From Paenarthrobacter sp. A20 (lineage in GTDB: Bacteria; Actinomycetota; Actinomycetes; Actinomycetales; Micrococcaceae), in assembly GCF_024168825.1 (NCBI RefSeq), contig NZ_JALJWH010000001.1, positions 4,092,001 through 4,156,000 of the forward strand: 64,000 nucleotides of DNA, written 5' to 3'. Made by a program: the position numbers and the translations under genes. Below, piece by piece: positions 25,761-35,152 of this stretch (position 1 is the stretch's first letter; every line of letters begins with the position of its first letter). Under the pieces are notes generated by a model. It saw only the letters and a list, made by a program, of their open reading frames with translations. It ran no database searches and was not told the origin of the DNA.

Positions 25761-27121
25761 CCCTGGGGCTGGCGCTTCATGACCAACGAGGTGAGGACGC
25801 CCAGCAGCAACAGACCGGCAGCGGCCGCCATGGAAACCACGAATGCAGCGCCGGGGCCCTGCGCTTCGGCAAGCTGACCCGCCAGGTAGGCGCCCAACGC
25901 CGTGCCCGCGACGATGCCGCTGGCAAGAGCCGTCATCACCGTAGCCATGCGGCCTGCCGGGGCCACCACGCCGCCGATGCTGAAGACGGTGACCATGACC
26001 GGCCCCACGGGAATACCCAGTACCAGCAGGACAAAGATCATCGGCCAAATACCGGCCGGCAATAGCAGCAAGAGCGACAATCCGGACATCGCCAAGGCCG
26101 CCGCAACCCACCGCGAAGCCAAGCTGAAGCGCTGCGGCCAGAACGCGACGGACAATGCGGCTACGGCTGAACTAAGGCCCATCACCGCGTAGAGGAGCCC
26201 CGCGATCTCGGCCGTGGCATACTCCGCGGAAAAGGCACTCAACGCGTTTTGCGTTGCACCAAAGAAGGTACCCATGCAGACCATCGCCACTACGGGGACG
26301 GCCACCACTGCGCCCGCCCAACGCTTGGCGCGTTGCGGACCCGCCTGAGGGCCTTGCCCGCCGGCAGGTACGACGCCGGCGCTCACGTTCCGGGGTTCCG
26401 GCACCACGGCCTGTTGGCTGGGGTGAACTGCGAACGCGGGCACCAGCGTGATCGTCATGACGGCCGCCAGTGCCAGCGGCAACCACGGCGCCACCATGCT
26501 GGCGAGGACACCGACCAATGCAGGCCCAAGGACAAAAGTGATCTCGTCCGCGGTGCCCTCATAGGACAACGCGGTATCGAGGTCGGCGCGGTTGGCAGCG
26601 ACGCTTTTGCTGCCGCTGGCTGTGGCAGGGGAAAGATTGCGGGTCGTCAAGGCCATCCAGCGAACCCTGGCCATCGGGCCAACCTGGGGGCAGCTGGCCC
26701 CGGCGAGGAACGCGGTGATGAGCACGGCGAGAGCGTCGTTCACTGACCCGTAGCCCGGAGTGAAGTAGGCCGCCGCAAGGAGTCCCAGCACAGCAAGGGT
26801 ATTGATGACCGACGCGACCAGGAGAACGATGCGTTGCCCGGCACGATCTGCCAACGAGCCCAGCACGGGGGCACCCAGGGCCGAACCGATACCAACGGCG
26901 CCGGCGGCCATACCGCCGATTGCGTACGACTGGCTGACCGCCGTCACGAGCGTCAAAGTCCCGACGGTCAGCATGGCAAGGGGAAGCCTGGCGAAAAGGC
27001 CCAACGGGAGGAACCCGGGCCCCGCCAGTTCGGGAAGCCGCGCGAAACGGCCTGGTAGTCGCGAGGGGCGGCGTGCGGGCGCCGATGACAAGGCCTGGGA
27101 GGCCACTGAAGAGTTTTCCAT
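25757..27121 (-). CDS. MFS transporter
   Basis: A 454-aa twelve-helix major facilitator protein with a short hydrophilic N-terminus (about 35 residues). The helix 2–3 loop reads GSLADRAGQRIVLLV, and the central loop contains a proline- and glycine-rich stretch (ARNVSAGVVPAGGQGPQAGPQ-like region near residue 245). The type is common in Micrococcaceae and usually annotated as an efflux protein of unknown substrate. It stands alone; the 86 bases up to sbcC hold nothing I can identify. Confidence 0.88.
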   Translation of the reverse strand: MENSSVASQALSSAPARRPSRLPGRFARLPELAGPGFLPLGLFARLPLAMLTVGTLTLVTAVSQSYAIGGMAAGAVGIGSALGAPVLGSLADRAGQRIVLLVASVINTLAVLGLLAAAYFTPGYGSVNDALAVLITAFLAGASCPQVGPMARVRWMALTTRNLSPATASGSKSVAANRADLDTALSYEGTADEITFVLGPALVGVLASMVAPWLPLALAAVMTITLVPAFAVHPSQQAVVPEPRNVSAGVVPAGGQGPQAGPQRAKRWAGAVVAVPVVAMVCMGTFFGATQNALSAFSAEYATAEIAGLLYAVMGLSSAVAALSVAFWPQRFSLASRWVAAALAMSGLSLLLLLPAGIWPMIFVLLVLGIPVGPVMVTVFSIGGVVAPAGRMATVMTALASGIVAGTALGAYLAGQLAEAQGPGAAFVVSMAAAAGLLLLGVLTSLVMKRQPQG

Positions 27122-27207
27122 TAATCCGGGTTCGCTAAAGTATGCGCATCGTCCCTCCTCCCGATGCGCGCGACCCGGTGTAACGGGTTAAGTCTATCGG
27201 ATATGTC

Positions 27208-30200
27208 TCAGACCGGAACTGCTTCGGCAATTCGCACGTTTGATCCGTGGCGTCCCTTGACCACCTGAAGCTGGCTGGTAATGCGCTGCTTCATCTCCCC
27301 AACGTGGCTGACAAGGCCAACCACCCTGCCGCCGTCGCGAAGTCCTTCCAGGGCGTCCATCACCTGCTCCAGCGCCTGCTCGTCGAGGCTGCCGAAGCCT
27401 TCGTCGACGAAAAGCGTCTCGATGTCCACGCCGCCGGCCTCTTGTTGAACGACGTCCGCGAGACCGAGGGCCAGGGACAACGACGCCATGAAGGACTCGC
27501 CGCCGGAAAGGGTGGATGTGTCGCGCCGCTGGCCCGTCCATTCGTCCACTACCTCGAGCCCGAGCCCTGACTTTGCCCCGCGCGCTGCCTTGGCATCTGT
27601 ATGTTGCAAGGTATAGCGGCCGTCGCTCATGGCGACGAGCCTTTCCGAGGCGGCTATGGCGACTTGCTCCAGGCGTGCTGCCAGAACATAGGTATTCAGG
27701 CTCATGCGATAGCTGTTTTCACCGGAGCCCCTTGCTGTGTCCGCCAAATCAGCCAACAGGCGGGCCTTGTTTCGTGGCTCCATCCCGGCCGCTGCAAGGT
27801 CCTGGTACTCCTTCCGGCAGCGAGCAATGGCTTCCACCGAATTAGCAGCCAGCCCTGACTGCAAGGATGCGGCCCGGGCACTGTCCGTTGCACCAGCAGC
27901 AGCGAGCTTCGCTTCGGCAAGTTCGGCCTCAAGCAACGGCATTTCGCCAATACTGGCTTCCTTGGCCGCCAGCACCAGGTCCTCGCTGGCAAACAACTCG
28001 TCCAAGCGGGACGATTCGGCGTCGAAATCGGCCAAGTCCTTTTCAAGGCCCACAACATCAGCCGGCGGGAGGATTTCCCCACGTGCTTCCTCGGCCGACT
28101 CGAATCCGGATTCCGGCAGGACCTTTCCCAGGGACGCGACAGCGTCATCCCGGGCCTGTCCGGCAACTTCCAGTTGTTGGCCGGCATCGGTGGCTGCTTG
28201 CAGAAGTGCGCGCTCAGCCGAGAGCGCCTCCAACCGTTCACGCAGGCTCGTGAAGCCGCCCCTTAAGCCAGCGAGATCCGCTTCAAGGGAAACGTATTGC
28301 TCCTGCAGCAGCAGCACAGCCGAGGACGCCTGTGCTTCTGCGCTTACTGACCCGGTAAGTTCTTCCTGTACGCGGACGATGCGTTGGGTGAGGGCATCAT
28401 GCTCGACGCGAAGCTTCTCCAGCGAACCTGCTGCCTTGCGTGCCACCGAGGCGGCCGCTTGGGCAGAAGCACGCTTGGAATCGGCTTCGGCGGCGTCCGT
28501 TGAGCCTCCCTGCGCCACCAATCCGGCAAGAACCTGGGCTGCCGAGGAGACCTGCCCGGCGAGGAGTCCCGCAGCTTCCTCGCTTACATCAAAGCGCTCC
28601 TTCGCTTCCTCCTCTTCCTGGGCGAGGGAAAGCGCCGATCGCACGGCTGCGGCAGGATGAGGGTGGTCTTCGCTGCCGCAAACGGCGCAGGGCTTCCCGT
28701 TTTCCAACGACGCCGCCAGCTCCCCTGCCGCGTTGGCAAGGCGGAGCTCACGGATATCGAGCCACCGCTGCCTGAGGTCCTGCGATGCCGACCGGGCGTG
28801 GAGATGCTTCGAGGTGATCTCATCCAACCCGTCAGCGGCAGCAGAGTGGCGTGCCACTATTCCCACCAGTTCGACGGCCGCCGCAGCATCGCGTTCCAGT
28901 TCTGCCAACTGTTCAGCCAGGGGCTCAAGGGGCTCAATCTGTGACTCCACGGTGGCCACATCGTCACGAAGCTGCTCAAGTGCGGTACCGGCCGCTTGCG
29001 CAGCAGCTTGATGTTCAGCCAGTTCATCGCGTTTGGCGGCCAGCCGGGCCGCGATCCCGTCCATACGCTGTTCGTCCGGGAGACGGGCCTCAAGAACCGC
29101 GCAGCTTGCTTTGACACCTTCAAGGAGAGCAGCCGGGTCTTCTGCGTTCATTCCCGCCGAAACCAGCTTTTCCCGAAGGTTTGATGCCAGCGCTGCTGCG
29201 TCCTGGACCTTGCGCACGGCCGAATCAACGGCCTGGAGTTGGCCACTGAGAACGGCAGCACGGCGGTGCTTTCCCAGTGTTTCCTTGTTCTCAAGCGCCC
29301 GCGGTGCTGCCAGTTCAAGGAGGACACGCCTCTGCATCGCGGCCCCGAGCCGTCCGTGCCGTATCGACTTCTCCTGGGCCGCCTGGAAATTTTCCGCAAG
29401 GCGGGCAGCCATCGATTCAGCCTCAGCGGCCTCATCCCGACGCCGCTCCCACTCCTTGTTCGCTTGGGCTTCCACTCCGGCAAGCCACGCCTCGGGCTCT
29501 TGCCCGGCGGCTGGGGCGTCGGCGGTATCTCCGGCAGTCCTGGAATCCCCGGATCCGAAATCCCCAGGCCCGAAGTCCTCAGACCCGTCAGGATGAAGAC
29601 CAAGCTGCCGGCTCTCTGAGGCAACCTTGTCCAGAAGCACCTTGAGTTCGGCAGAGTTCTCCTGCACTGCGCGTGCGGCCACTGCTGCTTGTTGGGCGAG
29701 CTGGCGTTCAACGGCTTCAAAACGGTGGGTGCCGAACAGCTTCTGGAGGAGATCCAGACGGTCGCTGGCCTTGGATCTGAGGAACGCGGCAAAGTCGCCC
29801 TGCGGCAGCATGACCACCCTGGTGAACTGGTCCCGGTCCATCCCAAGGACGTCGGAAAGCTCGGCCCCTACCTCGTCATTCCTGGACGACTTCTCTTCCC
29901 AGCTCCCGCCTACGCGTTCCCGAAGGAGGGTTTTGGCCTGCTGCGTCGTGAATCCATTGCGGCCCCGGGCACTGGGGCGATCCCATGCCGGTGACCTGGT
30001 GACTTCAAAACGCCGTCCGCGTGCAGAGAACTCACACACCACTCGCGGTTCCGCACTGGGTGCCGCGTGGTCGCTCCGAAGCCGCTTACTTTCCTGGCGT
30101 GCGCCAGGGACGGATCCGTACAAGGCGAAACAGATGGCATCCAAAATGCTGGTCTTGCCTGCCCCGGTGGCGCCGTTGAGGAGGAACAAGCCCTGCGCGC

Positions 30201-30276
30201 TCAATTGGTCGAAATCTATGTGCTGGGGCGTCGCAAATGGACCGAATGCTTCGATGTCCAAGCGATGGATTCTCAC
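27208..30276 (-). CDS. sbcC: Exonuclease SbcC, ATPase subunit (Rad50-like)
   Basis: The SMC-like subunit of the SbcCD nuclease, which opens DNA hairpins and processes blocked ends. It is 1022 aa. The N-terminal Walker A is GATGAGKTS (K41), long coiled coils occupy about residues 190–850, and the zinc hook CAVC (C530, C533) lies at mid-protein. The C-terminal ABC half has LSGGESFMASLSLALGLADV and Walker B LFVDEGFGSLDE. The start overlaps the sbcD stop as ATGA. Confidence 0.96.
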   Translation of the reverse strand: MRIHRLDIEAFGPFATPQHIDFDQLSAQGLFLLNGATGAGKTSILDAICFALYGSVPGARQESKRLRSDHAAPSAEPRVVCEFSARGRRFEVTRSPAWDRPSARGRNGFTTQQAKTLLRERVGGSWEEKSSRNDEVGAELSDVLGMDRDQFTRVVMLPQGDFAAFLRSKASDRLDLLQKLFGTHRFEAVERQLAQQAAVAARAVQENSAELKVLLDKVASESRQLGLHPDGSEDFGPGDFGSGDSRTAGDTADAPAAGQEPEAWLAGVEAQANKEWERRRDEAAEAESMAARLAENFQAAQEKSIRHGRLGAAMQRRVLLELAAPRALENKETLGKHRRAAVLSGQLQAVDSAVRKVQDAAALASNLREKLVSAGMNAEDPAALLEGVKASCAVLEARLPDEQRMDGIAARLAAKRDELAEHQAAAQAAGTALEQLRDDVATVESQIEPLEPLAEQLAELERDAAAAVELVGIVARHSAAADGLDEITSKHLHARSASQDLRQRWLDIRELRLANAAGELAASLENGKPCAVCGSEDHPHPAAAVRSALSLAQEEEEAKERFDVSEEAAGLLAGQVSSAAQVLAGLVAQGGSTDAAEADSKRASAQAAASVARKAAGSLEKLRVEHDALTQRIVRVQEELTGSVSAEAQASSAVLLLQEQYVSLEADLAGLRGGFTSLRERLEALSAERALLQAATDAGQQLEVAGQARDDAVASLGKVLPESGFESAEEARGEILPPADVVGLEKDLADFDAESSRLDELFASEDLVLAAKEASIGEMPLLEAELAEAKLAAAGATDSARAASLQSGLAANSVEAIARCRKEYQDLAAAGMEPRNKARLLADLADTARGSGENSYRMSLNTYVLAARLEQVAIAASERLVAMSDGRYTLQHTDAKAARGAKSGLGLEVVDEWTGQRRDTSTLSGGESFMASLSLALGLADVVQQEAGGVDIETLFVDEGFGSLDEQALEQVMDALEGLRDGGRVVGLVSHVGEMKQRITSQLQVVKGRHGSNVRIAEAVPV

Positions 30277-31463
30277 AGCTCCCCCTCCTCCAACCGGACT
30301 GCTTCAAGGGCTTCCCGCAAGGCGGCCTCTTCGGCATCGCCTGACCTCCGGTCCCGAACATGTTCCAGGAATCCGCAGCAGACCTCGAGGTCGTCTTTAG
30401 CCTCGGCCAGCCGGTTGCTGTAACTGGTCCTGGTCCGGACCTCGGCTCCCTGAGGATCGAACGAGAGAACCAAAGTGTCGGGGAATCGGGTGCGCACTTT
30501 CTCCATCGCCTGTGCAGGCCGCTGCGCATCCGTCAAAGTGACCTGGCAGTAGGCACCTTCCGCCCATGCGTGGTCCGGCGATCCCAGGAGGTCATCCAAC
30601 TGCCCACGCAACGTGGCAAGGGCCCTGGGTGCGTCCCAACGGACTTCCTCAATTTCAACTGCCCCGCTGGCGTCAATGTCCACCAGCCAGGCGCCCTTAT
30701 GGTGCATGGCTTCCGAGAATGAATAAGCAAGGGGTGAGCCGGAGTATCGGACATTCGGGGCCAATTCCTGACGCCCATGAAGGTGGCCCAGTGCGGTATA
30801 GGCAAAGTCCTCAAAGAGATCCAGCGGCACTGCACCCAATCCGCCGATGCTCAGGTCCCGTTCGCTGTCGGAAGTAATACCTCCGCTGGCAAAAGTGTGC
30901 GCCAACACCACAGGGTGGACCGGTCCGGATTCCCTGCGGCGCTGGACATCACTCCGGATCCGATCCACCGCCGCCAATGTGACATCGAAGTGGTTGGCGC
31001 TCGCGGCGCCGAGTCGTTCGGCGACGAGCCTGGGTTCGAGATACGGAATGCCGTAGATGGCGACCTCGCCGGCGCTGTTCTTGTCCCCCGTGTTGGCGTC
31101 CGTTTCCAACGGGAACACCACTGGTACGTCCAACTCCTCCACCCGTGTCCGCAGGTGTACTCCCCCACGCTCCAGCAGGCGGGAGGCAAATCCCAACCTG
31201 ATGGCGGAGTCGTGGTTGCCACTGGTCAAGACGACAGAGGCACCAGCGTGCGTGATACGCACAAGCGCGTCATCGAGAAGCTTGACCACGTCCAGCCCAG
31301 GCAACGCGCGATCGTAGACGTCGCCTGCTATCAAAACGACATCAACGGCCCTTGCTTCGACGAGGAACACAAGCTGGTCCACAAAGTCGCGCTGGGCATC
31401 AAGCATGCCAACGCCGTGGAATGACCGGCCAAGGTGCCAATCGGAGGTATGGAGTAACCGCAT
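30273..31463 (-). CDS. sbcD: Exonuclease SbcD, nuclease subunit (Mre11-like)
   Basis: Mn-dependent phosphoesterase partner of SbcC, 396 aa. The five metal-binding motifs are visible: LHTSDWHLGRSFHG, LIAGDVYDRALPG, TSGNHDSAIRLGF, VVLAHTFASG and TALGHLHGRQ. It is the first gene of the sbcDC pair, with ATGA coupling to sbcC. A TAACTT element ends 6 bases before the ATG, suggesting a leaderless message. Confidence 0.96.
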   Translation of the reverse strand: MRLLHTSDWHLGRSFHGVGMLDAQRDFVDQLVFLVEARAVDVVLIAGDVYDRALPGLDVVKLLDDALVRITHAGASVVLTSGNHDSAIRLGFASRLLERGGVHLRTRVEELDVPVVFPLETDANTGDKNSAGEVAIYGIPYLEPRLVAERLGAASANHFDVTLAAVDRIRSDVQRRRESGPVHPVVLAHTFASGGITSDSERDLSIGGLGAVPLDLFEDFAYTALGHLHGRQELAPNVRYSGSPLAYSFSEAMHHKGAWLVDIDASGAVEIEEVRWDAPRALATLRGQLDDLLGSPDHAWAEGAYCQVTLTDAQRPAQAMEKVRTRFPDTLVLSFDPQGAEVRTRTSYSNRLAEAKDDLEVCCGFLEHVRDRRSGDAEEAALREALEAVRLEEGEL

Positions 31464-31469
31464 ATTCCC

Positions 31470-31475
31470 AAGTTA
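31470..31475 (-). promoter_or_regulatory. −10 element of a leaderless promoter for sbcD
   Basis: TAACTT on the minus strand, then GGGAAT, then ATG 31463. GGGA is only 2 bases from the ATG, too close for a normal SD. Confidence 0.5.
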
Positions 31476-31534
31476 ACCGGGGGCACCGACAATAAAGCGC
31501 AGGCAAGCCGCCCGCCGTCGATGCTGTCCGGCTT

Positions 31535-32485
31535 TTAGCCCTTTTTCCCGTCAAAGAAGTCCCGTGCGTCATCGCCGGCAGGAGCCTGTGGAGACGGTCG
31601 CGAAGATGCTGCGTCCGTTGTTGCCGGAGCCGGCACGCTGTTGTCGGCCGCGCTTTCAGCAGCGTCCTCCGTGAGGTCATGGTCAGCGTCGAACGCGTCG
31701 TTGACTCCGGTATCGGTGCTTGCCTGGAAATCGCCAGCCTCGGCAGTGTTACCACCCGAGAGTCCCTGGAAGCCACGGAACACGAGTCCGGCAAGGGCCG
31801 CGCCCATCAGTGGCGCCACCCAGAAGAGCCACAATCCTTCAATGGCCCATGATGAGCTGAAGAACGCCTGGGCCGTTGCGCGTGCAGGGTTGAAGGGAAG
31901 GTTGCCCAGGACCTGGCCGAGCTGAAGCAGCACAGCCATCGCAAGGCCCACGGCGAAGGGAGTCATCGCAGGAACAGCCCGGCGACCGGCCGACGCCCCC
32001 AGGAATACTGCAACCAGCAGGGCGGAACCAAGGATTTCGACCAGCAGGACTCCGGCCATCTGCGTTTGTGCCGCAGCATGCTCGCCATACCCCGGCGCCA
32101 CCACATCGAAGGCAGCTCGGGCGTCCGTCAGCACAGGCACAGTGGTCACCACAAAGTAGATCAGCGCAGCACCAACAACGCTTCCAATGAGCTGCGCGGC
32201 CAGGTAAGCGACGGCGGCGACGGCCCGGATCCGGCCGGCAATCACGTTGCCCAACGTGATGACCGGGTTGAAGTGTCCGCCGGAGACGTGCCCGAAGGCC
32301 AGCATGGCCACAGTCACCGTGAGGCCGGTGGCCAAGGCGACGGGCACGGGTGCCCCGCTGGGATTCGAAAAGATTCCCACGCCTACCGCTACGACCACGA
32401 CGAACATCGATCCCAACGCTTCAGCCGACAGCCGGGCAAGAAGCCCCGGCTGGTCTTCGGGAGTTGCCTGTACAGGAGAGGTCAT
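31535..32485 (-). CDS. MIP-family aquaporin/glycerol-channel protein with long C-terminal tail
   Basis: Six-helix channel, 316 aa from ATG 32485. The first pore motif is NPV (N73–V75 in GGHFNPVITLGN) instead of NPA; the second is NPA with the filter arginine (N199–A201, R202). Residues 246–316 form an acidic, alanine-, serine- and threonine-rich tail with no helix, ending FFDGKKG. It is longer than the usual 230–280 aa because of this tail. The frame extends back to 32578 without support. Whether it passes water or small solutes cannot be told from sequence. Confidence 0.92.
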   Translation of the reverse strand: MTSPVQATPEDQPGLLARLSAEALGSMFVVVVAVGVGIFSNPSGAPVPVALATGLTVTVAMLAFGHVSGGHFNPVITLGNVIAGRIRAVAAVAYLAAQLIGSVVGAALIYFVVTTVPVLTDARAAFDVVAPGYGEHAAAQTQMAGVLLVEILGSALLVAVFLGASAGRRAVPAMTPFAVGLAMAVLLQLGQVLGNLPFNPARATAQAFFSSSWAIEGLWLFWVAPLMGAALAGLVFRGFQGLSGGNTAEAGDFQASTDTGVNDAFDADHDLTEDAAESAADNSVPAPATTDAASSRPSPQAPAGDDARDFFDGKKG

Positions 32486-32643
32486 GTCGAGTGTGTCCTT
32501 ACGGTTGGTATGGAAGCCGGCGTGGGCGGCAGGCAGCGCACTGCACGATGATGTGGACGGCGTAGTTCTCCGACGCAAAGTGGTGGAGCCCTAGTGCATC
32601 TTGCCAGCCGAGTCTGGGCAGTTGCTGAATCCCGCCTCCGAGC

Positions 32644-32988
32644 CTAGCCGCCCAATGCTATGGCAGCGATGGCCGTACCACCAAGGCCCACCACGGCCAG
32701 CGTGCTGACCAGGACCAGCCGGGCCGATGCTGCCCCGTTACCAAGGTGCAGCTGGCGTGAGCGAATCCACACGACGGAGGCCAGGACGATGGTGGCCGCA
32801 GCCGCCATGAGCGCACAGATCCCCTGGTAATCAAGTCCGGGAAGGCCGGCGACGAGGTTGCCCGCGGAGGGCTCGGACGTCAGCCAACTCCGCCAAATGA
32901 ACAGGTCAACGACCACAAGGGAGATCAGGGTCCGCCGCCATGCCAAGGTAGTGCGCTCGGGCTGGAGGCCGGGATCGCGGGTTTCCAT
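32644..32988 (-). CDS. DUF202 membrane protein
   Basis: A 114-aa protein with three hydrophobic segments. The N-terminal ERTTLAWRRTLISLVVVDLF is the DUF202 signature. It follows a second DUF202 gene by 19 bases, and the two probably work together. The family is related by name to yeast Vtc1-like domains, but no function is established for this pair. Confidence 0.85.
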   Translation of the reverse strand: METRDPGLQPERTTLAWRRTLISLVVVDLFIWRSWLTSEPSAGNLVAGLPGLDYQGICALMAAAATIVLASVVWIRSRQLHLGNGAASARLVLVSTLAVVGLGGTAIAAIALGG

Positions 32989-33007
32989 GCTTACGGGGCA
33001 ACCCTTT

Positions 33008-33385
33008 TCATCGGGCCACCAGGATCAGCACCGCAAAGGCGAATGCCGCCACGGCCACCACGATCGTCATGAACAGCATGACGCGGGAGAAAGGCAGTGC
33101 CTGGTCGTTGCGCATGGCCGCTTCCATCTGGCCCCACCTGCGATAGGACAAGGCGGCCAAGCCAGCCCCAACCAAAGCCAAAAGTACGCAAAGGACCAGC
33201 CGGACGGGCGTCGGCGCGATATTCGGGGCAAGCTGGTCAACGGCAACCGCACCGGCGAGCAAGGCCAGGGAGGTGCGGATCCATGCGAGGAAAGTGCGTT
33301 CGTTGGCAAGCGAAAACCTGTAGTCAGGTGTCTTGCCTGTCCGTCGCCAAGCAGGTTCGCGCACGTTGTCTCTCCAAGGTTTCAT
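33008..33385 (-). CDS. DUF202 (YidH-like) membrane protein
   Basis: A 125-aa protein from ATG 33385 (MKPWRDNVRE). It contains FSLANERTFLAWIRTSLALLAGAVA, the DUF202/YidH signature, and three transmembrane segments. In many bacteria a YidH and YidG pair is encoded together, as here with the gene at 32644. The longer frame to 33448 overlaps the divergent ADP-ribosylglycohydrolase promoter and is not needed. Confidence 0.87.
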   Translation of the reverse strand: MKPWRDNVREPAWRRTGKTPDYRFSLANERTFLAWIRTSLALLAGAVAVDQLAPNIAPTPVRLVLCVLLALVGAGLAALSYRRWGQMEAAMRNDQALPFSRVMLFMTIVVAVAAFAFAVLILVAR

Positions 33386-33434
33386 AGGTGCCGGGCAGCT
33401 TCCCCACCATACCAGCGGGGGTTCCCGGGCACGG

Positions 33435-33440
33435 TAAGTT
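33435..33440 (+). promoter_or_regulatory. −10 element of a leaderless promoter for the ADP-ribosylglycohydrolase
   Basis: TAAGTT, then ACTGGC, then ATG 33447. No SD is present. Confidence 0.6.
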
Positions 33441-33446
33441 ACTGGC

Positions 33447-34517
33447 ATGAGTGTTGAACCTTCCTCCGCCGCCGCGCCGTCCTTCGAATCCCGTGTCCAT
33501 GGCTCACTCTTGGGTGGCGCGCTGGGTGATTCCCTTGGCTACGCAGTGGAGTTCGATTCCGTTGCCGCTATTCGCGGGCGCTATGGTTCTGCCGGTCTTA
33601 CCACTTTTGCGCAGCTCGAGGGCGCAAGCCACTTTTCGGACGACACCCAGATGACGCTCTACACGGTTGACGGACTGGTGGAAGCCCTCGAATGGGCGAA
33701 CGACGGCGTTGCGGCCGACGAAATCGCCTGCCTGTGGCTCGCGTACCTGCGGTGGCTCAACACCCAGGATGTCGTTGCTGCAGCCTCCGCTCCCGTCCCG
33801 CAGCCGCGATGGATCGACGCCCAGGAAGTCCTGCGGCACCGCCGCGCACCGGGCAACGCCTGCCTCAGCGGCTTGGCAACCGGCGCCATGGGTACTGTGG
33901 CGCGGCCCGTCAATCCCGATTCCAAGGGTTGCGGAACAGTGATGCGCTCGGCACCCTTCGGGCTCATCCCCCACATTTCCCGGGAGGCCGTTTACAAACT
34001 CAGTTCCGACGCCGCCTCGCTCACGCACGGTCACCCCTCGGCTCGACTCAGTGCAGCTGCCTTCAGCCTGCTCATCCATAACATCGTGGCCGGCAGCGAT
34101 GTCCGCGACGCTGCCAACGAGGCACTCGACTACGTGAACGGGGTTCCCACAAAGGCCCCCGAACTGGGGGAAAGGCTTGAAGTTGCACTGCAGTTGTCAC
34201 TTCGGCCAACGGTGGTGAGTCCCGAAGAACTGACCACAGCGCTGGGCGAGGGGTGGATAGCCGAGGAAGCACTCGCCGTCGGGCTCTATGCGGTGCTGGC
34301 CACCAGCGGCACCTCACCGGCGGAGCATTTCCGCAACGCCATTGCCCTTGCCATCAACCACAGCGGCGACAGTGACTCGACAGGATCCGTCGCGGGCAAC
34401 ATCCTCGGGGCCCACTACGGCGAAGAATGCCTGCCCGGCGACTGGCTGGAGGCTTTGGAGGCACCGGAGGTCATCCGCGGCATGGCAGACAGGCTGCTCG
34501 CCGTCACCACCGGCTAG
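33447..34517 (+). CDS. ADP-ribosylglycohydrolase (DraG/ARH-like)
   Basis: A 356-aa all-helical enzyme that removes ADP-ribose from protein or other acceptors. The dinuclear metal site is recognisable from SDDT (S64–T67 in HFSDDTQMTLYT) and GDSDS (from G307, in NHSGDSDSTGSVAGNILGA). The N-terminal GSLLGGALGDSLGYAVEF is the family opening. No ADP-ribosyltransferase is encoded in this window, so its target is unknown. Its stop abuts that of the convergent DUF4395 gene with no gap. Confidence 0.92.
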   Translation: MSVEPSSAAAPSFESRVHGSLLGGALGDSLGYAVEFDSVAAIRGRYGSAGLTTFAQLEGASHFSDDTQMTLYTVDGLVEALEWANDGVAADEIACLWLAYLRWLNTQDVVAAASAPVPQPRWIDAQEVLRHRRAPGNACLSGLATGAMGTVARPVNPDSKGCGTVMRSAPFGLIPHISREAVYKLSSDAASLTHGHPSARLSAAAFSLLIHNIVAGSDVRDAANEALDYVNGVPTKAPELGERLEVALQLSLRPTVVSPEELTTALGEGWIAEEALAVGLYAVLATSGTSPAEHFRNAIALAINHSGDSDSTGSVAGNILGAHYGEECLPGDWLEALEAPEVIRGMADRLLAVTTG

Positions 34518-35075
34518 TCAGGCCGACGTCCGGCGAAGCGCGATGTTGTTGCACGCTTCGCAAATATCAGCCGGAATGAGGCCACGGCGCTGCAGGAAGC
34601 CGAAAATCGCGCACCCGAGGCAGAAACCAACAAATGCTTCCAACGAGGCAGCCACAATGAGGAGCGCCAGCAGGACCCAGGCCGCCGGCTGGTAGCCGAT
34701 GAAGAAGAGCACGACGGCGGCACTCGTCAAGGCAGCACCCATGCCTTGGGCGAAGCGCTTCGGAGGTCCGGCCACCAACTTGGCGTGCCCAATCCTGGGC
34801 GCCAGCACCTTGACCGAAAGCAGCGCGAGCGGGGATATCCGGGGACCAAAAAGCACACGAAGCCAGAAGCCGACCGCAAGGACCACCAAACCCCAGCCCC
34901 AGCCGGTCAGCAGCGTTGCGACAGCCAGCACCACGACCAGTCCCGCAGTGATCCGGGCGGCGTATTCGTTCACGGGGTTGGGGAAAGCGAAAACAGCCCG
35001 CCAATCCACCCCGCCGATTGTGGCGGCGCTGGCAGGCCGGCGCTCGGCTGGTGCGGAAAGGGTTGGTTTGGTCAT
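34518..35075 (-). CDS. DUF4395 membrane protein
   Basis: A 185-aa membrane protein with four or so helices. Family features are FPNPVNEYAARITAGLVV near residue 32, GFWLRVLFGPRISPLALLS and the C-terminal GFCLGCAIFGFLQRRG, whose CxxC pair hints at a redox role. In other actinobacteria DUF4395 genes often neighbour thiosulfate sulfurtransferases or thioredoxins; none is adjacent here. It is tail-to-tail with the ADP-ribosylglycohydrolase with zero spacing. Confidence 0.82.
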   Translation of the reverse strand: MTKPTLSAPAERRPASAATIGGVDWRAVFAFPNPVNEYAARITAGLVVVLAVATLLTGWGWGLVVLAVGFWLRVLFGPRISPLALLSVKVLAPRIGHAKLVAGPPKRFAQGMGAALTSAAVVLFFIGYQPAAWVLLALLIVAASLEAFVGFCLGCAIFGFLQRRGLIPADICEACNNIALRRTSA

Positions 35076-35081
35076 GCCCCA

Positions 35082-35087
35082 AGGCTA
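35082..35087 (-). promoter_or_regulatory. −10 element of a possible leaderless promoter for the DUF4395 gene
   Basis: TAGCCT on the minus strand, then TGGGGC, then ATG 35075. GGGG is too close to the ATG for a good SD. Confidence 0.4.
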
Positions 35088-35152
35088 GGAGCGCTGCTGT
35101 TGAAGCGGGAAGCATTGTTGCGCAGTATGACCATCTCAGCTGCTGGTTGCAG

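Noticed and set aside
27737..28660. A 307-codon plus-strand frame inside sbcC
   Set aside because: Serine- and alanine-rich translation typical of antisense to a coiled-coil gene.
31399..31794. A 131-codon minus-strand frame at the sbcD–aquaporin junction
   Set aside because: It overlaps the end of the MIP channel and the start of sbcD and has no similarity to known proteins.
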